From Salinimicrobium sediminilitoris (GTDB taxonomy: Bacteria; Bacteroidota; Bacteroidia; Flavobacteriales; Flavobacteriaceae), in contig NZ_JAIVCC010000002.1 in the NCBI RefSeq assembly GCF_020866905.1, forward strand, positions 62,001 to 126,000: 64,000 nucleotides of DNA. The letters are read 5' to 3'. Under the pieces are notes generated by a model. That model did not search any database. It worked only from the letters and a program-made list of their open reading frames with translations, and was not told the origin of the DNA. Positions within the stretch are counted from its first letter, which is position 1, and the number at the start of each line of letters is the position of its first letter. Of this stretch, positions 53,226 through 61,463 are shown one piece after another. The translations under genes were made by a program, and so were the position numbers.

Positions 53226-53921
53226 TTAATTATTCCTTTTTTTATTGGCTGCAGTAGCACCCTTTTGCATATTTTTCTGAACCTTTTTTTGCATTGGCGG
53301 TTTGTTCATATTCTTTTGTTGATTCATATTCTTCTGCATGACCATTTTTCTATGCTGCAGAATGTTTTGATATTTTTGTCCATCCAGGTTAAGACATTCC
53401 CCATCCCGGAGTCTTAGTTGTTTTTGATCCCTCATTTGATAGGTGCCATCAGGATTAATCGTTGCACCATTATTGAGAGCTAACTGATTTTGAACCCGGC
53501 TCTGCTCCTGATTCTTTACCTGATAAACCTCACCATCCATCATCACTAACTGTGTACGGTTCTGGTTTCTTTCTCTCATTTGTTCCTGAGAAAGACCTTT
53601 ATTTTCCTGCATTACCTTAAACCTGTACTGGTATTCGTTATTGTATTTAACGCCGTCCATGTCGAGACATTCCCCATCTCTTAACCGTAATTTATCACCA
53701 TCCCTTGTTACATAACGACCATTGGTACTAAGCACCGTACCGTCATTAAGGGTAATTTTGTCCTTCAACCGAACCTGATCCCGATCCCTTATTTGTAGTA
53801 GATCCCCATCTACCATCATTAGTCTGGTTTGATCCCGATCCTGATCTTTTACCTGGTCCTGAGCCTCACTTATAGTTGGGGTAATGACCAGAAACGCCAA
53901 TAAAATCAATAGCTTTTTCAT
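53226..53921 (-). CDS. Secreted protein with two DUF6799 repeats
   Basis: A 231-residue exported protein with signal peptide MKKLLILLAFLVITPTISEAQ. Two similar 55-residue units follow (about 40-95 and 125-185), each with DG, a central L-NDG/L-NNG and a LRLRDGECL(D/N)(M/L)DG end, matching the DUF6799 pattern. The linkers are full of D, R, Q and N, and the C terminus is K, M, N and Q-rich with many Met. Function unknown. Another Met lies three codons upstream (53930). Confidence 0.8.
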   Translation of the reverse strand: MKKLLILLAFLVITPTISEAQDQVKDQDRDQTRLMMVDGDLLQIRDRDQVRLKDKITLNDGTVLSTNGRYVTRDGDKLRLRDGECLDMDGVKYNNEYQYRFKVMQENKGLSQEQMRERNQNRTQLVMMDGEVYQVKNQEQSRVQNQLALNNGATINPDGTYQMRDQKQLRLRDGECLNLDGQKYQNILQHRKMVMQKNMNQQKNMNKPPMQKKVQKNMQKGATAANKKRNN

Positions 53922-54088
53922 TTTACACATATTTTAATTATCTAATTAAGCTACTCAATAAATGAAGAATATTTAGTGACCTATGTTACCTTCAAAAGGA
54001 ACAAATACCACTGCGAATCTATAAAGGAGTTACCTTTGTGGATCAGCTTGTTTTCTGGCTGTAATTATCTTTTTAGAAACCCGCCTAA

Positions 54089-56149
54089 TCATTTCCTTAA
54101 TAAAAACTGTCGTGAGTAAGTATGTCCTTCGGTTTTTACAATAAAAAAGTAGATTCCGGCTGGCCAAGATCCGGCATTCAAATCAAAATTGTATTCTCTA
54201 TTGGCCAACACCTTACCTGAAAATAGGGTTCTCATATTTTGTCCACTGAAATTCACAATCTTAGCAGCAGCCTCAGCCGGAACAAGAGGCTTGAAAGAAA
54301 AATTTACGGGACCGGTTGATGGATTTGGAAAAATATTGATCTCAACCATTTCCTCTCCTAAACCTGCAATTGAGGTAACCGTTTCACAAGATCCCAGTTC
54401 AGCTCCTTTAGAAAGGTAATTTTTTACTGCAGCCGGTGGTACTCTTAAGGTTCTTCCGGAATAACACAATTCGATTTTATCTTTCCCTGAAATATTTGAC
54501 ACTAGAACAGTAATCTCATCAATACCAGAGCAGCCTTCTGCATCTGTGACCGTCACTATATATTTCGTGGTGACTGCAGGACAAACCTGCACTTTAGGTT
54601 TGCCTGAAGCAGGCAACGATGTCCAACTGTAGGTGTATGGAGGTGTTCCTCCTGAAACCATTACAGATAATTCAGTACAGCTAAATTTTTCAGGCAATCC
54701 GGTATACACAATTTTATCCGGTCCGGCATCCACCAAAATTTCAGAAGTACAACAACCTTTTCCGGGACTTGCATAGATTTTATTTTCATTATATGTACCT
54801 GCAAATTGTGTAGCTTCACTCCAATTTAATGGGTCGTTGTTATCCAAAGTAGCATCGCAAAGCACCATTGAGTAGCCACCGCCGGCAGCACCTTCAGGCC
54901 ATGGCGAACCCACACTATAGGTTACCAGGTCTATTTGAACATCAGAATGATGATCGGTGTTAATAATGTAAATCGTTTCGGGTTCGTCATTGCTGAGATT
55001 CGCTCCGTGCCATTCATAAGCAGGAATTCCGAAGAAATCGGTAAAAACTGTGGCATTTTTGGCAGTGATCCAATATGCGCCGGGTTCAAGGGTATATTCA
55101 GGTAAGCGCCCACTGGTAATCCCTCCTTTGATCCTTAGACCACCCAGTTCAATAGGCGCATCGGTAACATTATATAATTCAATGAATTCAAGATTGTCAT
55201 TATGTTCTGCAGGAGGTTCATCATACATGATCTCTGTGATCACCAATCCTTCCTGCAGGGGATTGTAAATAATTTCTGAGGTCATTGGTAACACTACATT
55301 ACCTGCCAAATCCTCAATATTGGCTATTCCAAGTTCATAATACTTTCCAATAGCAATGGGAGAAGTTAAATTGAGGATAACCACATCTCCTTCAGGAGAA
55401 ATTTCAGCCATCCCTTCTACAGGAATTGAATTCAGACTATAATTTGAAACATTCAGGGCAGTGCTATTTACCGGTTCACTGAATTTAATGCTTATTTGAT
55501 TTATACTTAATGGCTTGGGCTCAAGGGCAAGCGGAGGAAATATATCATGCTCGGCCGCATAGATATATACATCATCGATCAAAACCTTTGCAGCGGTCCC
55601 TTTACGGGCTCCTGCTTTGGTCAGGAAGCGCAACATCACATTGGAATTGTCAAATGCCTCAGGATGCAAGGCATAGACAAATTCTGTAAAATCGGAATCC
55701 ACATTGTTGAAGCCACGGTGATCTGAACCCATAAGGACTCTGGATCCAAAGCTAAGACCACCATCTGTTGAAACCTGCATGAATAATTTGACATGTTTCA
55801 TGGCTCCTGTGGCACGCGTAGCAACCCAAAACCTGGCCGCGACATTCTCCATGCCACTAAGATCAAGATGAACCTGGGTAAAGATCTCCACCTCTTCCTC
55901 ATCTTCCCCCTCTTCTACTACAGGCCAGAGCCCCAGAGAATGATCTCCAGATTTTGTAAAATTATCTTCCTGAAAAATTCTTGTCCCGTCTACTTGGTTT
56001 CCGAACCAGTTCGGAATAAAATTTTCATTTTGGTTCATAAAGGTTTGTTCGAATCCTTCCGGATAAGGAAATTCGTTCACCTGGCTCCAAATCTTGTCTG
56101 GCATTAGTACCGGCACAATCCACAGTACCAGAAGTAAAAATTTTTTCAT
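54089..56149 (-). CDS. Lamin-tail-domain protein with type A T9SS sorting domain
   Basis: A 686-residue secreted protein with signal peptide. After a beta-sandwich with a long N region, an SbsA/Ig-like domain lies at about 205-290, then a lamin-tail domain (LTD) at about 300-420 with LVITEIMYDEPP and NLEFIELYNVTDAPIELGGL. A PKD-like region (about 480-560) follows. The C-terminal 80 residues hold the T9SS type A signal, starting NIFPNPSTGPVNF and ending RQFLLRK. It should be exported by the type IX system and attached or released at the surface. Function unknown. Confidence 0.87.
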   Translation of the reverse strand: MKKFLLLVLWIVPVLMPDKIWSQVNEFPYPEGFEQTFMNQNENFIPNWFGNQVDGTRIFQEDNFTKSGDHSLGLWPVVEEGEDEEEVEIFTQVHLDLSGMENVAARFWVATRATGAMKHVKLFMQVSTDGGLSFGSRVLMGSDHRGFNNVDSDFTEFVYALHPEAFDNSNVMLRFLTKAGARKGTAAKVLIDDVYIYAAEHDIFPPLALEPKPLSINQISIKFSEPVNSTALNVSNYSLNSIPVEGMAEISPEGDVVILNLTSPIAIGKYYELGIANIEDLAGNVVLPMTSEIIYNPLQEGLVITEIMYDEPPAEHNDNLEFIELYNVTDAPIELGGLRIKGGITSGRLPEYTLEPGAYWITAKNATVFTDFFGIPAYEWHGANLSNDEPETIYIINTDHHSDVQIDLVTYSVGSPWPEGAAGGGYSMVLCDATLDNNDPLNWSEATQFAGTYNENKIYASPGKGCCTSEILVDAGPDKIVYTGLPEKFSCTELSVMVSGGTPPYTYSWTSLPASGKPKVQVCPAVTTKYIVTVTDAEGCSGIDEITVLVSNISGKDKIELCYSGRTLRVPPAAVKNYLSKGAELGSCETVTSIAGLGEEMVEINIFPNPSTGPVNFSFKPLVPAEAAAKIVNFSGQNMRTLFSGKVLANREYNFDLNAGSWPAGIYFFIVKTEGHTYSRQFLLRK

Positions 56150-56388
56150 AACCTCCTATTTTAGTTTAACACTATAATATAAAAGGTTCTAATTGAGAAC
56201 CTCAATTAAAGGTAAACTACAGCATGTATTTAAGGGGTAACAAATGTCACCGGTGGTACGGGATTTAATCTCTTTTGAACTATTAAGATGGTTCTATTTT
56301 CTACTTACAAAATTTCAATTTGCTTTGAACAATCAGTATGTTGTTTGAAGAATAATATTTAATTTGTAATCAAATTATTAAATGGTTT

Positions 56389-56778
56389 TTATACCTGTGA
56401 ATGAACTCCGAACATATTACCTTCTGTATCATAGGCCAGGACTATGAAACCATATTCCCCAATTGACATTTTAGGCTTGAATATTTTTCCTCCGGCATTT
56501 GAAATCCTTTTTTCCTCAACAGCACAATCTTCACTTCTAAAATAAATGATGGTAGAATTTCCGCCTGCACCAACGCCTGTCATTTTAACCAGGGCTCCAC
56601 TTGCACCATCCTCTTCCATTTCCATTGGAAAAGCCAACATTTTCATTTCATCGTTACTGTCACTAGACGATGGAAGTTCATTTAATTTTACCTCCAGTAC
56701 GTGTTCATAAAACTTCTTTGCTCGCTCAAGGTCGTCAACATAAATTTCAAACCAAACAACAGGATTTTTTGATTTCAT
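56389..56778 (-). CDS. VOC-family (glyoxalase/bleomycin-resistance-like) protein
   Basis: A 129-residue VOC protein: VVWFEIYVDDLERAKKFYEHVL at the start and IVLAYDTEGNMFGVHS at the end, with paired beta-alpha-beta-beta modules. VOC proteins are metal-dependent isomerases, dioxygenases or binding proteins; the substrate here is unknown. The expected metal ligands are incomplete, so a binding role is possible. It is a single gene flanked by AT-rich spacers. Confidence 0.88.
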   Translation of the reverse strand: MKSKNPVVWFEIYVDDLERAKKFYEHVLEVKLNELPSSSDSNDEMKMLAFPMEMEEDGASGALVKMTGVGAGGNSTIIYFRSEDCAVEEKRISNAGGKIFKPKMSIGEYGFIVLAYDTEGNMFGVHSQV

Positions 56779-56947
56779 ATTTAAATATTTAGAAGTTAAA
56801 CATTAATACAAAAATAGTCGGTGGAAGACTTGTAAAGATAAAATTGTTACATAAATTAATTATAAATATTTGATTATTAAAATTTTACAAATACATAAAG
56901 GAGAGGAAGCGGAAAAATTGTTTAAAAGATTGAGCCATTAGCTGGCT

Positions 56948-58036
56948 TTAATTCTGAGGCGTGGAGTCGGCCAGTAAGCTTTCCGGAAGTTCATACTCAA
57001 AACCCAGTACAATTTTAATTATAACCTGGAACAGGTTCTGCATAGGATAATCTGAAGCATTGGCAGTATATGCTGCAGTTAACTTCTGCCCGGGAAAATG
57101 AACTGCAATAGATGAAAACCCATCTATGCCGCCACCATGGCCGTACACCTCCATGTTGTTAAACGGAAGTTTCATTATCCCTGAACCAATTCCATTTTCT
57201 GTATTTTTCATGGCTTCTAAAGAAATTTCTGATACCAGATTTCCTTCGAATAAGTGGTAGAAAAAAATATTAAGATCTTTGGGTGTCGAAACCAGACCTC
57301 CTGCACCCATGGGTACGCTCATATCTGTTTCGGGAGTTACCTGCCATGCGTCCTCAGATTTGACATAGGAGCGAGCCTCATTATTTTCAGGGTTAATTTT
57401 ACCTCCGTAAAAGGTGTTTTTTAGGTCAAGTTTCTTAATAATCCTTTCCTCTACAATTTCGGCAAATGTTTTGTCCTCAACATCTTCAGCTATATACGAA
57501 AGCAATAAATAATTCGTATTGGAATATTGAGCTTTTTCCGCAGGTTCAAAAAGAATTCCGTTTTTGACGAACCGGTTCAGCATGGCTTCCCTGCTCTGAG
57601 GCTTCAGCATCCAGGACCTGAAATCTTCATCATCTGTCACATTAAATAAACCGCTTTGATGCCTTAATAAATGGTTAATGGTTATTTTATCTGAATTTGG
57701 AATCTGCGGAAAAAATTGTTGCAAAAAAGTATCAGGTTTTAACCTGTCTTCTTCAATTAGTTGCATGATCACAACGGCGGTAAAGGTTTTTGTTATTGAA
57801 CCAATTCTATAGATGGTTGCTGCATCTGCTTCCGAAGCATTTTCCAACTCTGAGTAACCTATGGAACGTTGGTAGACCTCTTTCCCTTTCGAAAAAATGG
57901 ATATACTTCCCATGGCCATTTCATTGTTCTCAAGAATATTGAACAGGCTGTCCACTTTTTCAAGTCTTTGAATGTTTTGTGCATTTGCCAGCCCACCCAT
58001 CGCAAGGAAGAGTAGAGGAATGAAAATATTTTTCAT
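56948..58036 (-). CDS. Secreted serine hydrolase, class C beta-lactamase family
   Basis: A 362-residue exported protein with signal peptide. The S-x-x-K motif is YRIGSITKTFTAV (about residue 85), Y-x-N is QYSNTNYLLL, and the third motif is HGGGIDGFSS. Such enzymes are carboxypeptidases, esterases or beta-lactamases; resistance activity is not implied. The gene begins 53 bp downstream of the ExbB-like gene on the same strand, so they may be co-transcribed. The sensor kinase/regulator pair lies divergently just beyond. Confidence 0.9.
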   Translation of the reverse strand: MKNIFIPLLFLAMGGLANAQNIQRLEKVDSLFNILENNEMAMGSISIFSKGKEVYQRSIGYSELENASEADAATIYRIGSITKTFTAVVIMQLIEEDRLKPDTFLQQFFPQIPNSDKITINHLLRHQSGLFNVTDDEDFRSWMLKPQSREAMLNRFVKNGILFEPAEKAQYSNTNYLLLSYIAEDVEDKTFAEIVEERIIKKLDLKNTFYGGKINPENNEARSYVKSEDAWQVTPETDMSVPMGAGGLVSTPKDLNIFFYHLFEGNLVSEISLEAMKNTENGIGSGIMKLPFNNMEVYGHGGGIDGFSSIAVHFPGQKLTAAYTANASDYPMQNLFQVIIKIVLGFEYELPESLLADSTPQN

Positions 58037-58089
58037 GATTGTTATTTTTAAAAATTATAAAGTGACGTTTTTTAGGAAAGAGCAGGCTT

Positions 58090-58515
58090 TCAAATGTCAT
58101 TTTCCGAGAGTGGTTTTATCCAGTTTAAAACAATGGTAGAAAACCTTGTCACAAGAAATATAAAAGCGCCGAAAAGAGTTGGTAACATGGTCATTTTTAA
58201 ACCATCTGCGAAATCCCGGGGAGTGGTATCTTCAAAAGAACTAAGATAGTCCAGGGTATTTATAAGTTTTATTAATTGTCCGAAAATTCCGAGTACCAGG
58301 GCAAAAAGTCCAAGAGAATTTATCAGGATGATCATTTTCAAAAGTCGGGGGTTTTTGTTACGGGCAAAAAAGATACCTCTTACCAGCAGTATGATCCCCA
58401 AGATACCTACAATTAATATCAACATCATTATGAAAAATCCTCCTTCCTCCAATCTTCTTCCTAATTCCTCGAAAATACTTCTTTGAACTTCCTGTTGAAT
58501 CGCTATGGCTGTCAT
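58090..58515 (-). CDS. MotA/TolQ/ExbB-like membrane protein
   Basis: A 141-residue protein with about three membrane helices: FFIMMLILIVGILGIILLV, a middle SLGLFALVLGIFGQLI, and a C-terminal MLPTLFGAFIFLVTRF. The last two and the FADGLKMTMLPTLFG stretch resemble the MotA/TolQ/ExbB proton-channel domain. No TolR/ExbD or TonB partner lies next to it. It is shorter than ExbB (244). The frame opens with TTG at 58545, but ATG 58515 is preferred. Function as a proton channel is inference. Confidence 0.65.
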   Translation of the reverse strand: MTAIAIQQEVQRSIFEELGRRLEEGGFFIMMLILIVGILGIILLVRGIFFARNKNPRLLKMIILINSLGLFALVLGIFGQLIKLINTLDYLSSFEDTTPRDFADGLKMTMLPTLFGAFIFLVTRFSTIVLNWIKPLSENDI

Positions 58516-58730
58516 GTCCGTGATTTTTAATGTTGGTTTAGCCAAATCTATAGACTTTTCCTGATGCCGCCCGAAAAAAAAGGTGAACTACGGTTTGGAA
58601 CCCTTTTTTAACGGCATAGGCACTTCAAATGGTCGTACTCTTTTCGCTGACAGTTAAAAAAGGTATTAAAACAGTCGTTTATCGCAGAAAGAAGTTATAA
58701 TTCTCAAATAAATTAGATATTGTAGCTTTT

Positions 58731-59807
58731 ATGATGCTAAACCGGTACCTACATTTCTTTTTCAGGAAAATTTTGCTGCATGCCTTTTTCTGGCTGTTGG
58801 TACTTCTTTTTTTCTCTTACCTCCTTGGAAGTTCAAATGAGGATCTCAAATACGCCGGTTCCTTTTCGATTTTCCTGCTTCCGGTAACGATGATTACCAC
58901 GTACACAGTTATCTATTACCTTATACCCCGCTTCCTGCTTCGGAAAAAATATCTTTTGTTCAGCCTTTATAGCGTTTACACCTTAATTATATCTGCATTT
59001 GCCATTGTTATCTCCATATTTTACGGATTAGTTTTCATAATGAATATGAATTACCGCGGAATGCCTGCCGTTAGCCGAAGCCTCCTTTTTATGATGACCC
59101 TGGTTTATCTCGTGGTGGTTGCTGTAAGTGCTTTCATCCTCCTGAAGCAGAATTATTCTTCTGAAGCTGAAAATAAAACCCTTGAAAATAAGATCCTGGA
59201 GGCACAGTTAAAGCTGAAGGAACAGGAACTGCATTATCTAAAAATGCAGGTCCATCCTCATTTCCTGTTCAATACCCTTAACACAATGTATGGTCATGCT
59301 CTAAAGAAATCTGAAGAAACCCCCGATATGATCCTAAAATTATCAAACCTGTTGGATTATTTGTTGTATCAGGTAGATAAGCCGTGGGTGAGTCTCGACA
59401 GCGAGATAGATCATATAAAGGATTATATTGCTTTGGAAAAGACCAGGTTTCGGAATAGTTTATCTGTGGTGATGAATTTTCCGGCAGAGCTCACTAATAT
59501 CAACATTGCACCTATGTTGCTCATTCCGTTAGTAGAAAACAGCTTTAAACATGGAGAAATTACAGATGGAAAACTGACTATTCAAATCGATCTTACAATT
59601 GATGATGAGAAATTGTGGTTTAACGTAAAAAATTCCACTAAAGATCTGGAAAATTCCCGACGGCAAAATGGATTAGGACTGACTAACCTTGAAAAACGCC
59701 TGGAATTACTTTACGGGAAAAATTTTGACCTTAGCCTCCACAGGAATGCAAATTCTTTTGAAGCACAACTTTCCTTAAACTATTTAAAATCATTACCACA
59801 TGGTTGA
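58731..59807 (+). CDS. LytS/YehU-family sensor histidine kinase
   Basis: A 358-residue membrane kinase with about four helices (about 10-145) and a short coiled-coil (KNKTLENKILEAQLKLKEQE region, about 145-165). The His_kinase domain reads MQVHPHFLFNTLNTMY (phospho-acceptor His about 180), then LIPLVENSFKHG (N box) and GLGLTNLEKRL (G box). It has no extracellular sensor domain, so the signal may act on the membrane. It overlaps the regulator gene by 8 bp and is divergent from the serine hydrolase/ExbB-like genes. Confidence 0.92.
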   Translation: MMLNRYLHFFFRKILLHAFFWLLVLLFFSYLLGSSNEDLKYAGSFSIFLLPVTMITTYTVIYYLIPRFLLRKKYLLFSLYSVYTLIISAFAIVISIFYGLVFIMNMNYRGMPAVSRSLLFMMTLVYLVVVAVSAFILLKQNYSSEAENKTLENKILEAQLKLKEQELHYLKMQVHPHFLFNTLNTMYGHALKKSEETPDMILKLSNLLDYLLYQVDKPWVSLDSEIDHIKDYIALEKTRFRNSLSVVMNFPAELTNINIAPMLLIPLVENSFKHGEITDGKLTIQIDLTIDDEKLWFNVKNSTKDLENSRRQNGLGLTNLEKRLELLYGKNFDLSLHRNANSFEAQLSLNYLKSLPHG

Positions 59808-60525
59808 AAAAATTGCCTGTATAATTGTAGATGATGAGCCTACAGCCAGGGAGATCATAGCAGAACACCTGTCAAAGATTGACAATATCACCATTGTGGG
59901 TTCCTGTGCCGGAGCAAACGAAGCTTTTACTTTAATAGATGCACATAAGGTGGACCTAATATTTCTGGATATCAATATGTCCGAAATTTCTGGTCTTTCC
60001 TTTGCACGAACCATCAGTAAGGATATTAAAATTATCTTCACTACCGCGTACAGGGAATATGCTGTAGACGGATTCGATCTCCAGGCTGTAGATTATTTAC
60101 TAAAGCCAATTTCCTTTGATAGACTATTTAGAGCGGTGAACTCCTTTTACAATGTTCATTTTAAGAACCACCAGCTGCAGGTGCAGGAAAAGCAGGAAAT
60201 GCAGAATGATTTCATGTTCGTAAGATCAGACCGTAAAATGATCAAAATAAATTTTCCTGAAATCTGTTATATCGAAAGCCTAAACGATTACCTAAGGATC
60301 CACACCCGCACCGATAAAATTGTAATAAGGGAAACTATGAGCAACATTGAAAAAGAACTACCGGAGTCTGGTTTTATCCGCACCCATCGCTCCTTTATTG
60401 TTTCTTTAGCTGCTTTGGAATCTTATACCAATGAGTATCTTGAAATCAAAGGAAAAGCAATACCTATAAGCAGGAGCTATAAATCTTCTGTTCTAGATAA
60501 ACTTGAAAAGTGGTCTCTGGACTAA
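59800..60525 (+). CDS. LytTR response regulator
   Basis: A 241-residue LytR/AlgR regulator. The receiver domain has the acidic pair at DDEPTAR, the phosphorylation site Asp57 in LIFLDINMS, and Lys in LLKPISF. The LytTR DNA-binding domain (about 140-240) includes ICYIESLNDYLRIHT and RTHRSFIVSL. It likely controls the divergent serine hydrolase and ExbB-like genes or itself; target sites were not identified. It overlaps the kinase gene by 8 bp, indicating translational coupling. Confidence 0.93.
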   Translation: MVEKIACIIVDDEPTAREIIAEHLSKIDNITIVGSCAGANEAFTLIDAHKVDLIFLDINMSEISGLSFARTISKDIKIIFTTAYREYAVDGFDLQAVDYLLKPISFDRLFRAVNSFYNVHFKNHQLQVQEKQEMQNDFMFVRSDRKMIKINFPEICYIESLNDYLRIHTRTDKIVIRETMSNIEKELPESGFIRTHRSFIVSLAALESYTNEYLEIKGKAIPISRSYKSSVLDKLEKWSLD

Positions 60526-60553
60526 GCAATCATACAGGGGTGTAACTAAAACA

Positions 60554-60590
60554 ATGCCCGCAGGCTGGCGCCTGCACAGTCTTTTTTGTT
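60554..60590 (+). terminator. Terminator of the LytTR operon (first repeat unit)
   Basis: GCAGGC / GCCTGC stem with a 4-nt loop followed by CTTTTTTG, 30 bp after the regulator stop codon. Confidence 0.7.
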
Positions 60591-60625
60591 GTTCTTTCGG
60601 CTTGTGAGCAAATTCGGGTGTATCT

Positions 60626-60668
60626 CAGGATTACCTCCCTGCGGTCGGTGATCCTGTGGGGGTGGAAC
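60626..60668 (+). repeat. 43-bp direct repeat, copy 1
   Basis: Identical to 60799-60841. It starts CAGGATTACC and contains GGTGATCCTG, so it can fold as a hairpin with one G-T pair. Confidence 0.9.
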
Positions 60669-60798
60669 CACTCAAAGCCCTGCGCAGACTAGCGCCTGCA
60701 CGGTCTTTTTTTGCTGTTCTTTCGGCTTGTGAGCAAGTTTAAATCTTGAGTAATTTTTTAACTATCAGTGCGTAATTTTAACTCCCCACTTCTACCTT

Positions 60799-60841
60799 CA
60801 GGATTACCTCCCTGCGGTCGGTGATCCTGTGGGGGTGGAAC
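60799..60841 (+). repeat. 43-bp direct repeat, copy 2
   Basis: Identical to 60626-60668; 173 bp separate the two starts. Confidence 0.9.
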
Positions 60842-60923
60842 TAAAACAAAGCCCGCAGGCTGTCGCCTGCACGGTCTTTTTTGTTTCATCCTTCGACCTC
60901 GAACAAGTTCGGGTCTCGGTTAA

Positions 60924-60957
60924 AACAAAAAAGCCCTTCACTTTCGTGCAGGGCTTT
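60924..60957 (-). terminator. Displaced original tRNA-Pro terminator
   Basis: On the minus strand, AAAGCCCT / AGGGCTTT with an inner CAC/GTG stem is followed by TTTTTTGTTTT. It lies directly beyond the orphan tRNA-Pro 3' fragment, as expected for the terminator of the tRNA before integration. Confidence 0.7.
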
Positions 60958-60962
60958 GATTT

Positions 60963-60978
60963 GTCGGGGTGGCAGGAT
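60963..60978. repeat. att site, distal copy (tRNA-Pro 3' end fragment)
   Basis: GTCGGGGTGGCAGGAT, identical to 62945-62960, where it forms the 3' end of tRNA-Pro. The match ends at 60978, where tRNA sequence stops. This is the classic scar of tRNA-gene integration. Confidence 0.85.
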
Positions 60979-61037
60979 ATTCTCACAAAGAATAAACTAT
61001 TTATTTTCAACGACTTAACGCGTAAATCTATGATTCA

Positions 61038-61054
61038 TTCACCGAATCATTCAC
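61038..61054 (+). repeat. 17-bp repeat, candidate integrase arm site (distal end)
   Basis: TTCACCGAATCATTCAC, identical to 62826-62842, 60 bp inside the att copy at 60963. Each copy holds two TTCAC half repeats 11 bp apart. Confidence 0.75.
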
Positions 61055-61463
61055 TTATTTCTAAGAACTTAAAGAAAAAATATTATTTGCTCCTTTTTGC
61101 TTTTTAAAGATAATGAATAAAATTATAAATTCTATTTTCTGTTTTGAAACTCACAAATCTTTCATTGAATCAAGTCCTGGATCTATCCCGTAATAGGGTA
61201 CATTCTTTAATAACTATTTTTAGTATTTCAACCTCAAATAACTGATGGCAAGTTTAGGATATTTTTTAACTACTCTACTTTAAAAGTTTCATCAGGTTTT
61301 CTTCTTTTTAAACTTTTAATTCAAGATGTGTGCCTGTGGGCACAAAAATGATTGCTCCCGGTGGTCGCAAACAAAAAGAGATATTTATAGCAAAAAGTTT
61401 TTGCCGAATCTCACAAAGAGCCTAATAAAAATCCTTCTTTTAAACCTGCCTCACAACATAGTA

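Larger units (their letters stand above)
60541..60960. repeat. Three-unit degenerate intergenic repeat cluster
   Basis: Three related units begin at about 60541, 60669 and 60841. Each contains a GC-rich hairpin GCAGGC-loop-GCCTGC or a degraded copy, then GTCTTTTTT, and the first two also have TTCTTTCGGCTTGTGAGCAA. Two units end with an identical 43-bp block. The hairpin-plus-T-run makes each a terminator-like module after the LytTR gene. Confidence 0.8.
60526..61463. other. Non-coding region, 938 bp: repeats, att site and element interior
   Basis: No gene is supported. Positions 60541-60960 hold the intergenic repeat cluster and the displaced tRNA terminator; 60963-60978 is one att copy; 60979-61463 is AT-rich element DNA downstream of the integrase stop codon. 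A small hairpin, GTGCC-TGTG-GGCAC, lies at about 61329-61342. A 92-residue frame at 60829-61107 crosses the att site and is not believed. Confidence 0.7.

Noticed and set aside
56948-58036. Antibiotic-resistance beta-lactamase
   Set aside because: The fold is shared by many carboxypeptidases and esterases; the sequence gives no sign of a resistance enzyme.
60626-60841. Two 43-bp repeats as a CRISPR
   Set aside because: Only two copies, 173 bp apart, with terminator-like parts and no cas genes.
60829-61107. A 92-residue plus-strand ORF
   Set aside because: It crosses repeats and the att site, has no family resemblance and is an incidental frame.
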